Origin: Marinomonas pontica
Lineage (GTDB): Bacteria; Pseudomonadota; Gammaproteobacteria; Pseudomonadales; Marinomonadaceae
Length of the DNA stretch: 64,000 nucleotides
Direction of reading: 5' to 3'
Assembly (NCBI RefSeq): GCF_026191375.1
Contig: NZ_JAODTL010000043.1
Span: forward strand, 1 to 64,000
Under the pieces are notes generated by a model that saw only the letters and a program-made list of their open reading frames with translations, made no database searches and was not told the origin of the DNA. The position numbers were made by a program, and so were the translations under genes. Positions 17,166 through 26,901 of this stretch are shown here, piece by piece. The number at the start of each line of letters is the position of its first letter. Positions within the stretch are counted from its first letter, which is position 1.

Positions 17166-18182
17166 GTGAGCGTTCAGTGGTATCCAGGACACATGAATAA
17201 AGCGCGTCGTGAAATCGAAGAAGTTATGACGCAAGTTGATATCGTGATTGAAGTGTTGGATTCCCGTATTCCTGACTCCAGCCAAAATCCTATGCTTAAT
17301 ACATTGCGGGGTGATGTACCTGTGCTTCGTCTTTTGAATAAAAAAGACTTGGCAGACAAAGCTCGACTAGACTTATGGTTAGAGCATTGGCGCGGTAGTG
17401 AGACCGTTTTAGCGCACCCCTTTTCGACGTTAGATAAAGCCGATGTGGCGAAAATCAGTCAGTGGGTTGGTCAAATGGTGCCTCATAGAGGAAGTGCTGA
17501 AAAACCAATCAGAGCCATGATTGCGGGAATTCCCAATGTGGGCAAATCCAGCCTGATGAACGCTTTGTTAGGGCGACGGGTCGCAAAAGTGGGGGATGAG
17601 CCCGCAGTGACCAAATCCCAGCAGAAGCTTAAAGTGACGAACGGTTTTCAAATCCTCGATACACCGGGGATTTTATGGCCCAAAATTGAAAACCCCGATG
17701 CCAGTTATCGTTTGGCGGTAACGGGCGCGGTGCGAGACACGGCGATTGATTACGAAGACGTGGCGTTGGCCGGGTTGAAGTTTTTTATTGCGGATTATTT
17801 GGATGCGTTGGTGACACGTTACAAGTTAAAAGATGTATCTACAGACCCATATGAAGTATTGAAAGTAATTGGTTCTAAGCGCGGTGCGTTGCGCTCAGGT
17901 GGTAAAGTTGACATGCACAAAGCGGCGGAGGTTTTTTTAAACGACGTCCGAACGGGGGCAATTGGTCCTTATGTAATGGAAACGCCTGAGATGATTGCGT
18001 TGGAAGAACGTATGGTTGAAGAGGCGAAAGCCAAAAAAGAAGCGGAGCGCCAAGCCAGATTAGCCGCAGCGATTCCACAGCGACAGCAAGCAAGCAACCG
18101 AGCTTATCGCGACAACCAAACACAACAGACAGATCAAGCTGGTGTTACTAAGCAAGATGAGAACATAGATGACAAGCAGTGA
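17166..18182 (+). CDS. ylqF: Ribosome biogenesis GTPase YlqF/RbgA
   Basis: A 338-residue circularly permuted GTPase: G4 motif NKKD (about 58-61) comes before G1 GIPNVGKS (about 121-128) and G3 DTPG (about 165). The N-terminus VQWYPGHMNKARREIEE is diagnostic of YlqF/RbgA, which in Bacillus acts late in assembly of the 50S subunit. The start is GTG at 17166, preceded by GGGGAGAG, and gives this family N-terminus exactly. A charged, glutamine-rich tail follows residue 280. The next gene begins 11 bases downstream. Confidence 0.92.
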   Translation: MSVQWYPGHMNKARREIEEVMTQVDIVIEVLDSRIPDSSQNPMLNTLRGDVPVLRLLNKKDLADKARLDLWLEHWRGSETVLAHPFSTLDKADVAKISQWVGQMVPHRGSAEKPIRAMIAGIPNVGKSSLMNALLGRRVAKVGDEPAVTKSQQKLKVTNGFQILDTPGILWPKIENPDASYRLAVTGAVRDTAIDYEDVALAGLKFFIADYLDALVTRYKLKDVSTDPYEVLKVIGSKRGALRSGGKVDMHKAAEVFLNDVRTGAIGPYVMETPEMIALEERMVEEAKAKKEAERQARLAAAIPQRQQASNRAYRDNQTQQTDQAGVTKQDENIDDKQ

Positions 18183-18193
18183 GGTTCACGGTC

Positions 18194-18574
18194 ATGGATT
18201 ATGAAATTGCCTTTGATCAGGACGAGAATGTGTATCGCATCCATACAGGGTATGAGTTTGCCGCCATCGGCGAATGGGTGTCAGAGTACGTTCGTGATAA
18301 AGAAAGTATTCAACGAGTGTTGGTTGCTGCTCGACTGGCAGAGACAGAAAAAGAGACCACTGAATTCAAACATGGTCCTTTTAATGTAATATTCAGTGAA
18401 GAGGGTGTATCGGTTTCTCGACAAATTGATCTGGCGTCGGCAGAAGAAGAAATCAAAGCCATGTTTGATACCCAGGACAGCTTTTATCAAACGTCGACGG
18501 ATGGAATTCAAGCCGAATGTGGCTTGGATGACCTGATTAACATGATTGAAAACTGGCACGACGTGCTGCAGTAG
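18194..18574 (+). CDS. yacL: YacL family protein (UPF0231)
   Basis: A 126-residue acidic protein. The start at 18194 (MDYEIAFDQDENVYRI) is preferred over an upstream in-frame ATG at 18179 because it matches the family N-terminus MDYEF and has GAGG about 9 bases before it. The central YEFAAIGEWVSEYV and C-terminal CGLDDLINMIENW follow the pattern of E. coli YacL, a conserved protein of unknown function. It follows the RbgA GTPase by 11 bases and is likely cotranscribed with it. Confidence 0.8.
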   Translation: MDYEIAFDQDENVYRIHTGYEFAAIGEWVSEYVRDKESIQRVLVAARLAETEKETTEFKHGPFNVIFSEEGVSVSRQIDLASAEEEIKAMFDTQDSFYQTSTDGIQAECGLDDLINMIENWHDVLQ

Positions 18575-18642
18575 TTGTTCCTTGCGCTGGCTAGGTTTAC
18601 ACTAGCGATTGTTTATTTTTTTACGTTTTTTAGGGAGCCGAT

Positions 18643-19242
18643 ATGCTCATCGAATTGGAAAAAGCCCGCACTCGAAACAATGTCGTTCGCATTTTTCGTG
18701 AAGAGTTGGACGGACCAGATAGCTGGACCGACGGTTTTGTTGTGGATGCCAATGAAGAAATGGTTTTGCTCCAATTGGTGGATGACAGTGTTCGTCTGAA
18801 TGGTTATCAGATCCTGTTTTTGGAAGACATCAGCGACTTTGCTCATCCTGCTCCCTTTAATGATTTCCAGAAAAAAGTGTTGTCACTTCGTGGCGAAGAA
18901 GTTGTTGATCCTGAAGTAGAACTCGATGACTTGGCAGTTCTGCTGATCGATATTAGTGAAGAATTTGGTCTTGTTACCCTTCATCGCGAAGAGATTGAGC
19001 CAGACAGCTGTGAAATCGGACGCGTCATTCGTGCTGACGCAGTGACATACGAATTAGAAGAAATTGGTTCGGATGCGCGCTGGTTTGATGAAACCTTTGA
19101 ATACGATCTTTATGATATCACTCGCATTGAATTTGGTGGGGCTTATGAAGAAGCTCTATTAATGGCCAATGACGATATGGGTGATGATGCTTATGAATTG
19201 TCGGATGAGTATCCTGATGACGGCATTGTAGACGACGAGTAA
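18643..19242 (+). CDS. Hypothetical acidic protein with two related repeats
   Basis: A 199-residue, very acidic protein with no signal peptide or membrane segment. I do not recognise it by name. It seems to be an internal duplication: residues about 16-66 (FREELDGPDSWTDGFVVDAN, then LNGYQILFLEDISDF) and about 118-168 (HREEIEPDSCEIGRVIRADA, then YDLYDITRIEFGG) share the order REE-DS, a G-V-A stretch, YD/YQ-I-F/I and D-I, alternating hydrophobic strands as in a small beta barrel. Its neighbours are yacL upstream on the same strand and a terminator downstream. Function unknown. Confidence 0.7.
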   Translation: MLIELEKARTRNNVVRIFREELDGPDSWTDGFVVDANEEMVLLQLVDDSVRLNGYQILFLEDISDFAHPAPFNDFQKKVLSLRGEEVVDPEVELDDLAVLLIDISEEFGLVTLHREEIEPDSCEIGRVIRADAVTYELEEIGSDARWFDETFEYDLYDITRIEFGGAYEEALLMANDDMGDDAYELSDEYPDDGIVDDE

Positions 19243-19282
19243 AAAGCCATAGCGTGTTGGTTTGTGTGTAAAATGCTGAAAT

Positions 19283-19308
19283 AAAAAGCGCCGTTAAGGC
19301 GTTTTTTA
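19283..19308 (+). terminator. Intrinsic terminator after the acidic two-repeat protein
   Basis: AAAAAGCGCC pairs with GGCGTTTTTT around GTTAA, followed by more T residues. It closes the ylqF-yacL-hypothetical group. Confidence 0.7.
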
Positions 19309-19428
19309 TTTTGTGCCTGCTGCTGATGAAATAAATGAATATTTTAATAATGCCGTATTGCGTTCTGTCTTGCTTTTGCGATGTTGCGTTCTAACAGAAA
19401 GATGAAATAAAAAAAGAGGATCTTTTTT

Positions 19429-21773
19429 ATGTCTCGATGGCTGACGTTTGTTTGTCTGCTTACTTTGGTTTCTGGCTGTGCGGCTTATGCCACACATCAG
19501 TTTGATTCGGTATTCGGCGAACAAAATACAACCAATCGTGTTGTTGCTGTCAGCAATGAAGACGCCGCGTTTTATAATGACCAAGTTAAACCCATTTTGG
19601 ACAGCCGTTGTGTTTCTTGTCATGCTGTTATGACGCCCCCTGTCAGCTGAAGTTTACCGCAGCGGGTGGAATAGAAAGAGGGGGCTCCAAAGAACTGGTT
19701 TATGATGGAACTCGTTTGTTGGCTTCGTCCCCGACACGATTGTTTATCGATGCCAAAAGCACTGAAGAGTGGCGATCTAAGGGCTTCCACCCGGTATTGA
19801 ATGAAAGAGAGCAATCTCCCGCTGCCAATTTGCAAGGCAGTTTGTTGTATCGAGCGATAGCATTGCGAGCCAAGCAAGGCGCTTTTGATCAGCCTGTTTT
19901 GTCTGAGGATTATGACTTTTCTTTGGCTCGTGATCAGCAGTGCGTCAGTATCGAAGAATACAAGCAATTTGAACAAGATTACCCAAAATGGGGGATGCCA
20001 TACGGTCTTCCTGCTTTGAATACGGAAGAGTACGATGTGCTGACCCGCTGGCTGGCAAAAGGTGGAAAAATGCCAGCAATGGCACAGATGCCTAGTGCAA
20101 TGCAAGACAAGGTGGCGTTATGGGAGTCGCGTTTAAATGGTGACGACTTAAAAACGCAACTTGTCTCCCGTTATATTTATGAACACCTTTATTTATACAG
20201 TCTGTATTTAGATGGGGGTGAACAGTATCGTTTTCAGTTGGTGCGTTCTAAAACTCCGCCGGGGGAACCCATTGACCGGATCGCAACACGACGTCCGTAT
20301 GACGCTCCGGGAGTGGATCACGTTTACTATCGTTTGTGGTTAGACCCTGAAGTGAAGGTTCAAAAAAACCATATTCCTTTGCAACTGGATGAAGCGAGAT
20401 ACGCTCGCTGGACATCGTATTTTTACGATGAACAGTATGACGTAACCAGAGACCCAGGCTATGAACCAGAAGTGGCCACGAATCCATTTAAAGCGTTTCG
20501 GGAAATACCCGCCCATGCGCGATATCGCTTTTTATTAGACCATTCTCAGAAGACCATCATGGCGTTTATTAAAGGGCCAGTGTGTCGTGGTCAAGTGGCA
20601 GTGAATGTGATTAATGAGCAGTTTTGGGTTTACTTTATTGACCCTGAAGCGCTGTATGGTAAAGGGTCAACTGACTATTTAGAGACTCAGGTGCAGAATT
20701 TGGACTTGCCTGCGGTTGGATCTAGTAATACCTTGCCGCTGGCGTCATGGGTTATTTTCTCAGAGCAACAAAAATCCTATTTGTCTGCTAAGGCGGCGTT
20801 AATAGAGGCCGATTCGGGTAAGACACCGCTCAATCTAAAATTGATTTGGGATGGGGATGGGGAAAATGATAATGCCGCGTTGACTATTTTTCGCCATTTT
20901 GACAACGCGTCCGTGGTTCAAGGGATGGTTGGGCAGCAGCCGAAAACCGCGTGGGTGATCGATTATCCGTTATTGGAGAGAATTCATTATTTGTTGGTGG
21001 CTGGCTTCGATGTGTATGGAAATGTTGGGCATCAGTTGGTCACGCGTTTGTACATGGATTTTCTGAGAATGGAAGGTGAGATGAACTTTCTTCTTTTCTT
21101 GCCAAAAGAAGACCGAGAGGCTATACGCAAGTATTGGTATCGAGACGCCAATCAGACCATTAAAGATTACATATTCAGTGATTACATTAAGGTCGATCGA
21201 CAGTCAGAAGTGACATACACAACGGGTGATCACCAATCAGAGTTATATGAAAAGCTTAGAAGTAAGCTGACGGCCGTGTTGAATCATGGTTATGATTTGG
21301 ATCAGAGTAAGCTACCTGCTGAACAAATAAACGCTTTGCATCATTTGCAAACGGTGCGTGGTGGTGGATTGGTGTATTTGCCTGATGTGGCTACGATATT
21401 GGTAACACAGCAAGGCAATCCCTTGGAAGTGATTAGTCTGATACACAATAAAGCACATGCGAATATCTCCAGTTTACTGGATGAAGAAGCGGCAGGGTTG
21501 CCGAACGAAGATGGGGTGACCTTGGCTAAAGGCGTGCTTGGAGACTATCCGAATGTCTTAATGCAGGTGGAAGTGTCTGAATTGTCGGATTGGGCAAACC
21601 AAGTGGCGGCTCTTAAAACACGAGCCGATTATTCAGCGTTACTTGATAGCTTTGGGATTCGCAGAACGCATCCTAATTTTTGGTTTGTCAGTGATGCTAT
21701 TGCTAACCTGAATAAACTAGATCGGCCAAGAGAAAGTGGGATTTTGGACTACAACCGTTTGGAAAACAGATAA
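19429..21773 (+). pseudogene. cti: Fatty acid cis/trans isomerase, frameshifted at the heme site
   Basis: Cti is a periplasmic cytochrome-c-type enzyme that converts cis to trans unsaturated acyl chains in membrane lipids under solvent or heat stress. The start at 19429 gives a lipoprotein signal (lipobox LVSGC, C17), then the heme motif CVSCH (residues 61-65). Just after CVSCHA (near 19626) the frame is lost; one added base gives CYDAPCQLKFTAAGGIERGG and continues unbroken to 21773, about 781 residues, full length for Cti. The body has DFLRMEGEMNFLLFLP and VRGGGLVYLPDV, typical of the family. The gene is otherwise intact, so a base-calling error is likely. Confidence 0.88.
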
Positions 21774-21893
21774 AAACTACTCTCGTCTTTTAAAGGCGGG
21801 TGAGCGCTTCTGCATTTTCTGCATGATTGCGGGCTTGCAGTGATAGAGAGAAGTCCCAAATAGTAGGCATAGTATTTATAGATAGGTAAATTT

Positions 21894-22880
21894 ATGATCC
21901 CACTTTCGATTCTCGATTTAGCGCCGGTGGCTGATGGTCATTCGGTTGCTGAATCTTTGGCAATGAGCCGTAGAATGGTGATGGCTGCAGAAGAGCATAA
22001 TTACGCTCGTTTTTGGCTTGCTGAACATCATGGTATGGCCGGTGTGGCAAGTTCTGCCACGTCCGTTGTGTTGTCTCATCTTGGTGCCGCAACATCAAAG
22101 ATACGTATTGGTTCGGGTGGTGTTATGCTGCCAAATCATTCGCCTTTGGTCATTGCTGAGCAGTTTGGCACTTTGGCCGAATTATACCCAAATCGTATTG
22201 ATTTAGGGTTGGGTCGAGCGCCCGGTACGGATATGCAAACGGCAAGAGCGTTGCGTCGCAATATGGATGCCTCCGTTGACAGTTATCCTGATGATGTTTT
22301 AGAGCTTCAGCGCTTATTGGGCGATGAGGAGCGAGGTGTCTTGGCTGTTCCTGGTCGAGGCACGCACGTTCCGCTATGGATGTTGGGCTCTAGCTTATAC
22401 AGCGCCCAAGTCGCGGCTGAATTTGGTTTGCCTTATTCATTTGCTTCCCATTTTGCGCCAGATCAATTGATTCAAGCGCTTACCCTGTATCGTCGAAACT
22501 TCAAGCCTTCTGATCAATGTCCTCAGCCTCACACCATGGCTGGCGTAATGGCCGTTGTGGCGGATACGGATGAGGAAGCACGTTATTTATTTACTTCCGC
22601 TCAACAGCAGTTTGTGAATTTGCGACGTAATCGAAACCGCCCATTTGCCAAACCCGTGGATACGATGGACGGCATTTGGACGCCCAGTGAAAAGCACATG
22701 GTTGAACACATGCTGCAATACGCTATGGTTGGATCTAAAGAGTCTGTGGCGTTTCAGTTGTCTAGCTTCATTGAATCAACAAAAGTCGATGAGCTAATCA
22801 TTTCTATGCCGGTTCATAATGCGGATGCTCGGCTGACATCATTGCGATTGATGGCTGAAGTTCGAGACAGTGTCTCTTAG
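21894..22880 (+). CDS. LLM-class flavin-dependent oxidoreductase (luciferase-like)
   Basis: A 328-residue TIM-barrel protein. The N-terminus [11 protein letters not shown], the stretch [20 protein letters not shown], and [13 protein letters not shown] are the signature of the YhbW-type branch of the bacterial luciferase superfamily, which uses reduced FMN. Substrate unknown; annotation as alkane or alkanal monooxygenase in databases is only by similarity to LuxA. It stands between cti and a bidirectional terminator. Confidence 0.85.
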   Translation: MIPLSILDLAPVADGHSVAESLAMSRRMVMAAEEHNYARFWLAEHHGMAGVASSATSVVLSHLGAATSKIRIGSGGVMLPNHSPLVIAEQFGTLAELYPNRIDLGLGRAPGTDMQTARALRRNMDASVDSYPDDVLELQRLLGDEERGVLAVPGRGTHVPLWMLGSSLYSAQVAAEFGLPYSFASHFAPDQLIQALTLYRRNFKPSDQCPQPHTMAGVMAVVADTDEEARYLFTSAQQQFVNLRRNRNRPFAKPVDTMDGIWTPSEKHMVEHMLQYAMVGSKESVAFQLSSFIESTKVDELIISMPVHNADARLTSLRLMAEVRDSVS

Positions 22881-22914
22881 GGGATGACTTAGTATAGGCT
22901 AGGATGGCGGAGAT

Positions 22915-22950
22915 TAAGCCACTGAAAGTTTGTCTTTCAGTGGCTTTTCT
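22915..22950. terminator. Bidirectional intrinsic terminator
   Basis: AAGCCACTGAAAG and CTTTCAGTGGCTT form a perfect 13-bp stem with a 5-base loop, followed by TTCTTTATTTT. It separates the LLM oxidoreductase gene from the convergent acyltransferase gene. Confidence 0.85.
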
Positions 22951-23877
22951 TTATTTTGAATAAGGGCTTGGTGTGCCGGGGACCACTTGGGTTTTGAAGC
23001 GTCGGTGAGACCAAAAATATTGCTCTTTTTTGCTATTAATTTGAGACTCAATCAGTGCATTAATAGTGGTAGCGTCAGTGACTTCGTCGCCGGATGGATA
23101 ATCTTCTAATTCAGTTAGAGAAAGAAAATAGCCTTTTTCAGTTCGACCATAGTCATACAGCAATATTGCCGCTTGGGTTGTTTTGGCTAACCGGCTGATG
23201 TGTGAAATAGTTGCGCAGTCACGCCCATAAAATGGGGCGAAAACTGAGTTTTTGCGGCCGTAATCTTGGTCAACGGCGTACCACACAGCTTTATTTTGTT
23301 TTAGTGATTTCATGACTTCTCGAACGTTGCTGCGTTCAATCGTTTTCGAAAAAATAGCTTGGCGCTGGCGCTCCATGACCCAGTTTATAACAGGGTTTCG
23401 TTGGAGCTTATAAATAGGGTGGACGTCAATGTATTGCGCCATGTGTGTACCGCAAAGATCTATTGAAGAAAAGTGCGCGCCAATAATGATGCAGCCTTTT
23501 CCTTTGCTGAGGGCTTTTTCAATGACATCTTGGTCGTTAAACGCGACTTTTGAGGCGGTGTTGTTTCTGTCTTGAAACCAAGTTGCAAACATTTCAAATA
23601 CGCCAATGCCCATGCTTTTGAAATGCGCCTTAGCCAGTTTGGTTCTTTCTTTATCGGTCATGTCTGGAAAGCAAATCTTTAAATTTACATGGCAGATATT
23701 TTTGCGGTTTGAACTGAGTGCGTAGTGCACGCTGCCTAAAAGGTTGCCAAGCCATTTTTGACCAAACCAAGGAAGGAAGCTGAGTAAATAGGCGATACCT
23801 ATGCCGATCCATGTAGGCCAATGCTTTGGGCCCAAAAAGTGAGAAATATTTTTATCGAGAGTGCTTTGTTTAGCCAT
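22951..23877 (-). CDS. Lipid A biosynthesis acyltransferase (LpxL/HtrB family)
   Basis: A 308-residue inner-membrane protein with one N-terminal hydrophobic segment (WPTWIGIGIAYLLSFLPWFG, about 20-39) and the catalytic HX4D motif in GAHFSSIDLCG (H135, D140). It transfers a secondary acyl chain from acyl-ACP to Kdo-lipid A. Which position and chain length it uses cannot be told. Its ATG overlaps the end of the Kdo kinase gene by 8 bases, so the two lipopolysaccharide genes are coupled. Confidence 0.88.
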   Translation of the reverse strand: MAKQSTLDKNISHFLGPKHWPTWIGIGIAYLLSFLPWFGQKWLGNLLGSVHYALSSNRKNICHVNLKICFPDMTDKERTKLAKAHFKSMGIGVFEMFATWFQDRNNTASKVAFNDQDVIEKALSKGKGCIIIGAHFSSIDLCGTHMAQYIDVHPIYKLQRNPVINWVMERQRQAIFSKTIERSNVREVMKSLKQNKAVWYAVDQDYGRKNSVFAPFYGRDCATISHISRLAKTTQAAILLYDYGRTEKGYFLSLTELEDYPSGDEVTDATTINALIESQINSKKEQYFWSHRRFKTQVVPGTPSPYSK

Positions 23878-24580
23878 GGTATCCCTCCAAAAAAGCCAGC
23901 CATTGCTTTTCTGATACGCGAAAATTTGAATGTTTATTGGATTCTTTGTCGAGTGAGCGTTTTAAACGGTCTATATTGGATTGCATCCATTCATCTTGCT
24001 GGGTTCTCTGCTCACATTTGTCAAAATCGATTACCCAAATTTTATTTTGTTTGTCTATCATGATGTTATGGCAGTTTAGGTCGGAATGGTAAATGCCATT
24101 CTCATGAAAGCGTTTGATGACGCTTCCAATGGCTTGCCAATTAACGTGTTCTTGTTGATCGCTCTTTATTATGTCGAAGAGATCTTTTGCATCGTCGATG
24201 GTTTCTGTTAAAAGCTGAGCCTGATAGAAACCGGTTGATACAGAGTATAGCCCTCCAATTGGCCGAGGCACAGGCAGGTTCAGCGCATTCATCTTTTCTA
24301 ATAAGCTGAGCTCTAACCACGGGCGGGAGTTGCTTTTCCCAGTAAATAAAAAGCGACTTTTATTGAATTTGGCGATCAGTCCGCCTCTTCGGTATCGACG
24401 GAGCACAAAGCGACCAAATTCACTGTTGATGAACCATACTTCACCACGTCCATTTCCGGTGCCTGCAAGCGCATTCTTAGACTGCCAAAATGTAGGATCA
24501 AACCAACTTTCTGAGATCTGTAAGGCGGGATCGCTTGTTAGTAATACGGTGCTTGGCGATATGTTGATGGTTTGTGGCAT
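23870..24580 (-). CDS. kdkA: 3-deoxy-D-manno-octulosonic acid (Kdo) kinase
   Basis: A 236-residue kinase-fold protein. FGRFVLRRYRRGGLIAKF near the N-terminus, the catalytic loop YHSDLNCHNIMID and metal site VIDFDKCEQR are as in KdkA, which phosphorylates the single Kdo residue of Haemophilus- and Vibrio-type lipopolysaccharide. The start at 24580 (MPQTINISPS) gives the usual length; a longer frame from 24673 would run into the divergent promoter region. It overlaps the acyltransferase gene and is divergent from a heptosyltransferase gene. Confidence 0.88.
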   Translation of the reverse strand: MPQTINISPSTVLLTSDPALQISESWFDPTFWQSKNALAGTGNGRGEVWFINSEFGRFVLRRYRRGGLIAKFNKSRFLFTGKSNSRPWLELSLLEKMNALNLPVPRPIGGLYSVSTGFYQAQLLTETIDDAKDLFDIIKSDQQEHVNWQAIGSVIKRFHENGIYHSDLNCHNIMIDKQNKIWVIDFDKCEQRTQQDEWMQSNIDRLKRSLDKESNKHSNFRVSEKQWLAFLEGYHG

Positions 24581-24730
24581 GTTGCTCGCTTTGTCGTAGT
24601 CTTTAATTCGGCATAGTTTGCGACGTGTTTGCTCTCTAATGCCAATTTGGGGTGTGCCTATAAATTTGGACACATTCTAGAGCGACTATTCTATAATACT
24701 TGCCGAGTTTAAGCAGCCCTAGAGGAAGAT

Positions 24731-25741
24731 ATGCAGCAAGAGAATATTCAACATTTGGCCGTCGTTCGCTTATCTGCGCTGGGGGATGTGTGTCATGCCA
24801 TGGCTGTGGTTCAATCTATAATGAAACGGCACCCTGCCATGTGTGTTACTTGGGTAACATCGCCTTTGGAGGCGAACCTAGTCCGTCTGCTTGATGGTGT
24901 TGAGGTTGTTGAATACGATAAAAAAACCGGTTTTACAGGTTTGTTGGCGTTGCGTTCTCAGCTAAAAGGACGCGTATTTGATGTGTTGTTGCACATGCAA
25001 TGGTCTATTAGGGCAAGTCTAGTAACCCGTATGATCCGGGCGAAGAGGCGAGTAGGCTTTGCGCTGTCGCATTCGCGTGAAAAGCAGCATTGGTTTGTGA
25101 ATGAATTTGCTCCAGAGCCAAAAGGTGATCATGTATTGGACTCCTTTTTGTCTATCGGAAGTGTGCTTGATGTCCATGAGCCGTCTTTACCCTGTGAGTT
25201 GGTGCTTCCTAAACAAGATTTGGGTCTACCCAACCGTTATGTGGTGATCAACCCGTCGGCTTCTAAAGCGGAGCGAAATTGGACGGTTGAAGGTTATCAG
25301 GCCGTATTAGACTGGTTTTTAAACAAAGAGATTTGTCCTGTCATAACAGGAGGGCCATCGCGCGACGAGCAACACTTTGCTGAGGTGGTTATCGGCGATA
25401 GAGGCGACGAAGTGATTAATTTGGTTGGCAAAACGCCGTTAAACAGTATGCTATCGGTGCTAAAAGGGGCGGAATTAGTGGTTTCGCCAGATACAGGGCC
25501 GGCGCATATGGCCACTTTGGTTGGAACGCCTGTGGTTGGTTTGTATGCACATTCAAATCCGCAGCGCACAGGTCCGTACCGAGACTTGGATAAGGTGGTC
25601 AGTGTTTACGGAGTATTGGCAGAAGAGGAATACCAAAAGCCAGTCTCAGAATTGCCTTGGTCAACCAGAGTGCATGACCCTAAGGCCATGCAACACATTC
25701 AGATTGATTCAGTGTTATCAAAGTTAGATGAGCTTATTTAG
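24731..25741 (+). CDS. Lipopolysaccharide heptosyltransferase (glycosyltransferase family 9)
   Basis: A 336-residue GT-B glycosyltransferase. VVRLSALGDVCHAM (residues about 11-24) is the N-terminal family signature, INPSASKAERNW the central one and VVSPDTGPAHMA the ADP-heptose-binding one. It adds heptose to the inner core next to Kdo; sequence alone does not clearly decide between WaaC- and WaaF-type, though the gene is divergent from kdkA and a lipid A acyltransferase, in keeping with inner-core work. A TATAAT box lies at 24692-24697. Its 3' end overlaps the convergent MTHFR-like gene by 8 bases. Confidence 0.85.
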   Translation: MQQENIQHLAVVRLSALGDVCHAMAVVQSIMKRHPAMCVTWVTSPLEANLVRLLDGVEVVEYDKKTGFTGLLALRSQLKGRVFDVLLHMQWSIRASLVTRMIRAKRRVGFALSHSREKQHWFVNEFAPEPKGDHVLDSFLSIGSVLDVHEPSLPCELVLPKQDLGLPNRYVVINPSASKAERNWTVEGYQAVLDWFLNKEICPVITGGPSRDEQHFAEVVIGDRGDEVINLVGKTPLNSMLSVLKGAELVVSPDTGPAHMATLVGTPVVGLYAHSNPQRTGPYRDLDKVVSVYGVLAEEEYQKPVSELPWSTRVHDPKAMQHIQIDSVLSKLDELI

Positions 25742-26693
25742 CCAGGGATTGTTCTGCTAATTTAAGGTCTAATGTCGCCTTGAGCAGTTTGTATAGCTGA
25801 ATTGAGGCGTCAATTTCTTCTTTTCTATTGGTTAAGCTTTCGATATTCAAGCCAAGAGGAACGCCAAGTGGTAACGCTGTTTCGATAATTTGTTCTAGCG
25901 CGTTTCGACAGATTTTAATAGATTCTTCCAATGGTGCAGAAGCATCTAAAATACGGTGTTTGGTTGCGTCTGGTACTGAAATTCCTAACCATTCCATGAA
26001 TTCAAGTGTTTTTGCACTTCCACATGGGGTGAACGTCAAAATAATACGTTTTGGTGCTTCGCCTTTTTCTTTGCATGTTCTTGCGTAGCGGCTGATTAGA
26101 TCCGCCGTGGCTTGATGGTTGTAAACAGCCTGAGAAATAAAAAATTCGCATCCTGACTCAGATTTTTTCAATAGGCGTACATGTTCGTCGCCTTTTTTGG
26201 CATGACGCTCAGCAATGGTAACGCCACCAAGGTTGAAGTCGTGCGGTGATGCTTTTAGCGTTTCATAAGCTTGTGGTAACGGCAGTTTAATATCACCATT
26301 TGAAGAGGGTGAGCCAACCAACACCAAATCACGAATGCCATACTGTTCCCACGCTTCGGTTAACCAGCCAGAAAACTCCTCAGAGCTGCGTGATGAGACG
26401 GATTTGTATGTAATGACCGGCTTATCTGATTGCTGATGAAGGCGTTTTGACCATGCGCGTGGGTCGTGAGTTTCCATGAATGGAAACGGGCGAGGCTTGT
26501 CAATACGGCTTGTTTCGTCTTGTATGTCGTAGACAATTAAACCGTCTACTTCGATGTTATTAAGACGTTCAATCAGCTTCTGGCTTACTAGGCTTAATTG
26601 TTCTTCTTCTAAAGAAGATTTTGGCGGTGTTGTGCCGATGAAGTAGACGCCACGGCTTGGGTCTTGAAACTTAGTTGCTAATTCCGATTTCAT
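25734..26693 (-). CDS. Methylenetetrahydrofolate reductase-like protein
   Basis: A 319-residue protein starting at 26693 (MKSELATKFQDPS). The layout, with VDGLIVYDIQDETSRIDKPR early, IRDLVLVGSPS, FNLGGVTIAERHAKKGDE, ESGCEFFISQAVYN and LGVPLGLNIES, follows the MTHFR TIM barrel in which the F-I-S/T-Q segment binds flavin and folate. It differs from standard MetF in length and spacing, so the substrate may not be methylene-THF. It is not next to other methionine genes. An upstream in-frame ATG exists at 26783 but adds 30 residues with no family match. Confidence 0.65.
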   Translation of the reverse strand: MKSELATKFQDPSRGVYFIGTTPPKSSLEEEQLSLVSQKLIERLNNIEVDGLIVYDIQDETSRIDKPRPFPFMETHDPRAWSKRLHQQSDKPVITYKSVSSRSSEEFSGWLTEAWEQYGIRDLVLVGSPSSNGDIKLPLPQAYETLKASPHDFNLGGVTIAERHAKKGDEHVRLLKKSESGCEFFISQAVYNHQATADLISRYARTCKEKGEAPKRIILTFTPCGSAKTLEFMEWLGISVPDATKHRILDASAPLEESIKICRNALEQIIETALPLGVPLGLNIESLTNRKEEIDASIQLYKLLKATLDLKLAEQSLAK

Positions 26694-26901
26694 AATGTCA
26701 CACTTCTGAATAAGGTAAAGAGGACAGAGAATTGTTGGCTCTGTCACATTGTTTGTTGTGGCTATTCTAACAGTGAAATGCATTCAAGGCTTTGCCCTCA
26801 AATTGAATAATATTGTAGTTGGTGTGAGGTAAGTTAATTCTGTTAGGTATCAACGCGGTGGCCTGCGAGCTCGGACTCATCATAAAGAGGAGGAAATAAT
26901 C

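Noticed and set aside
19600-19660. Programmed ribosomal frameshifting as an explanation for the broken genes
   Set aside because: No slippery heptamer with downstream pseudoknot is seen at most sites, the shifts differ in direction, and the affected genes are not known to use recoding.
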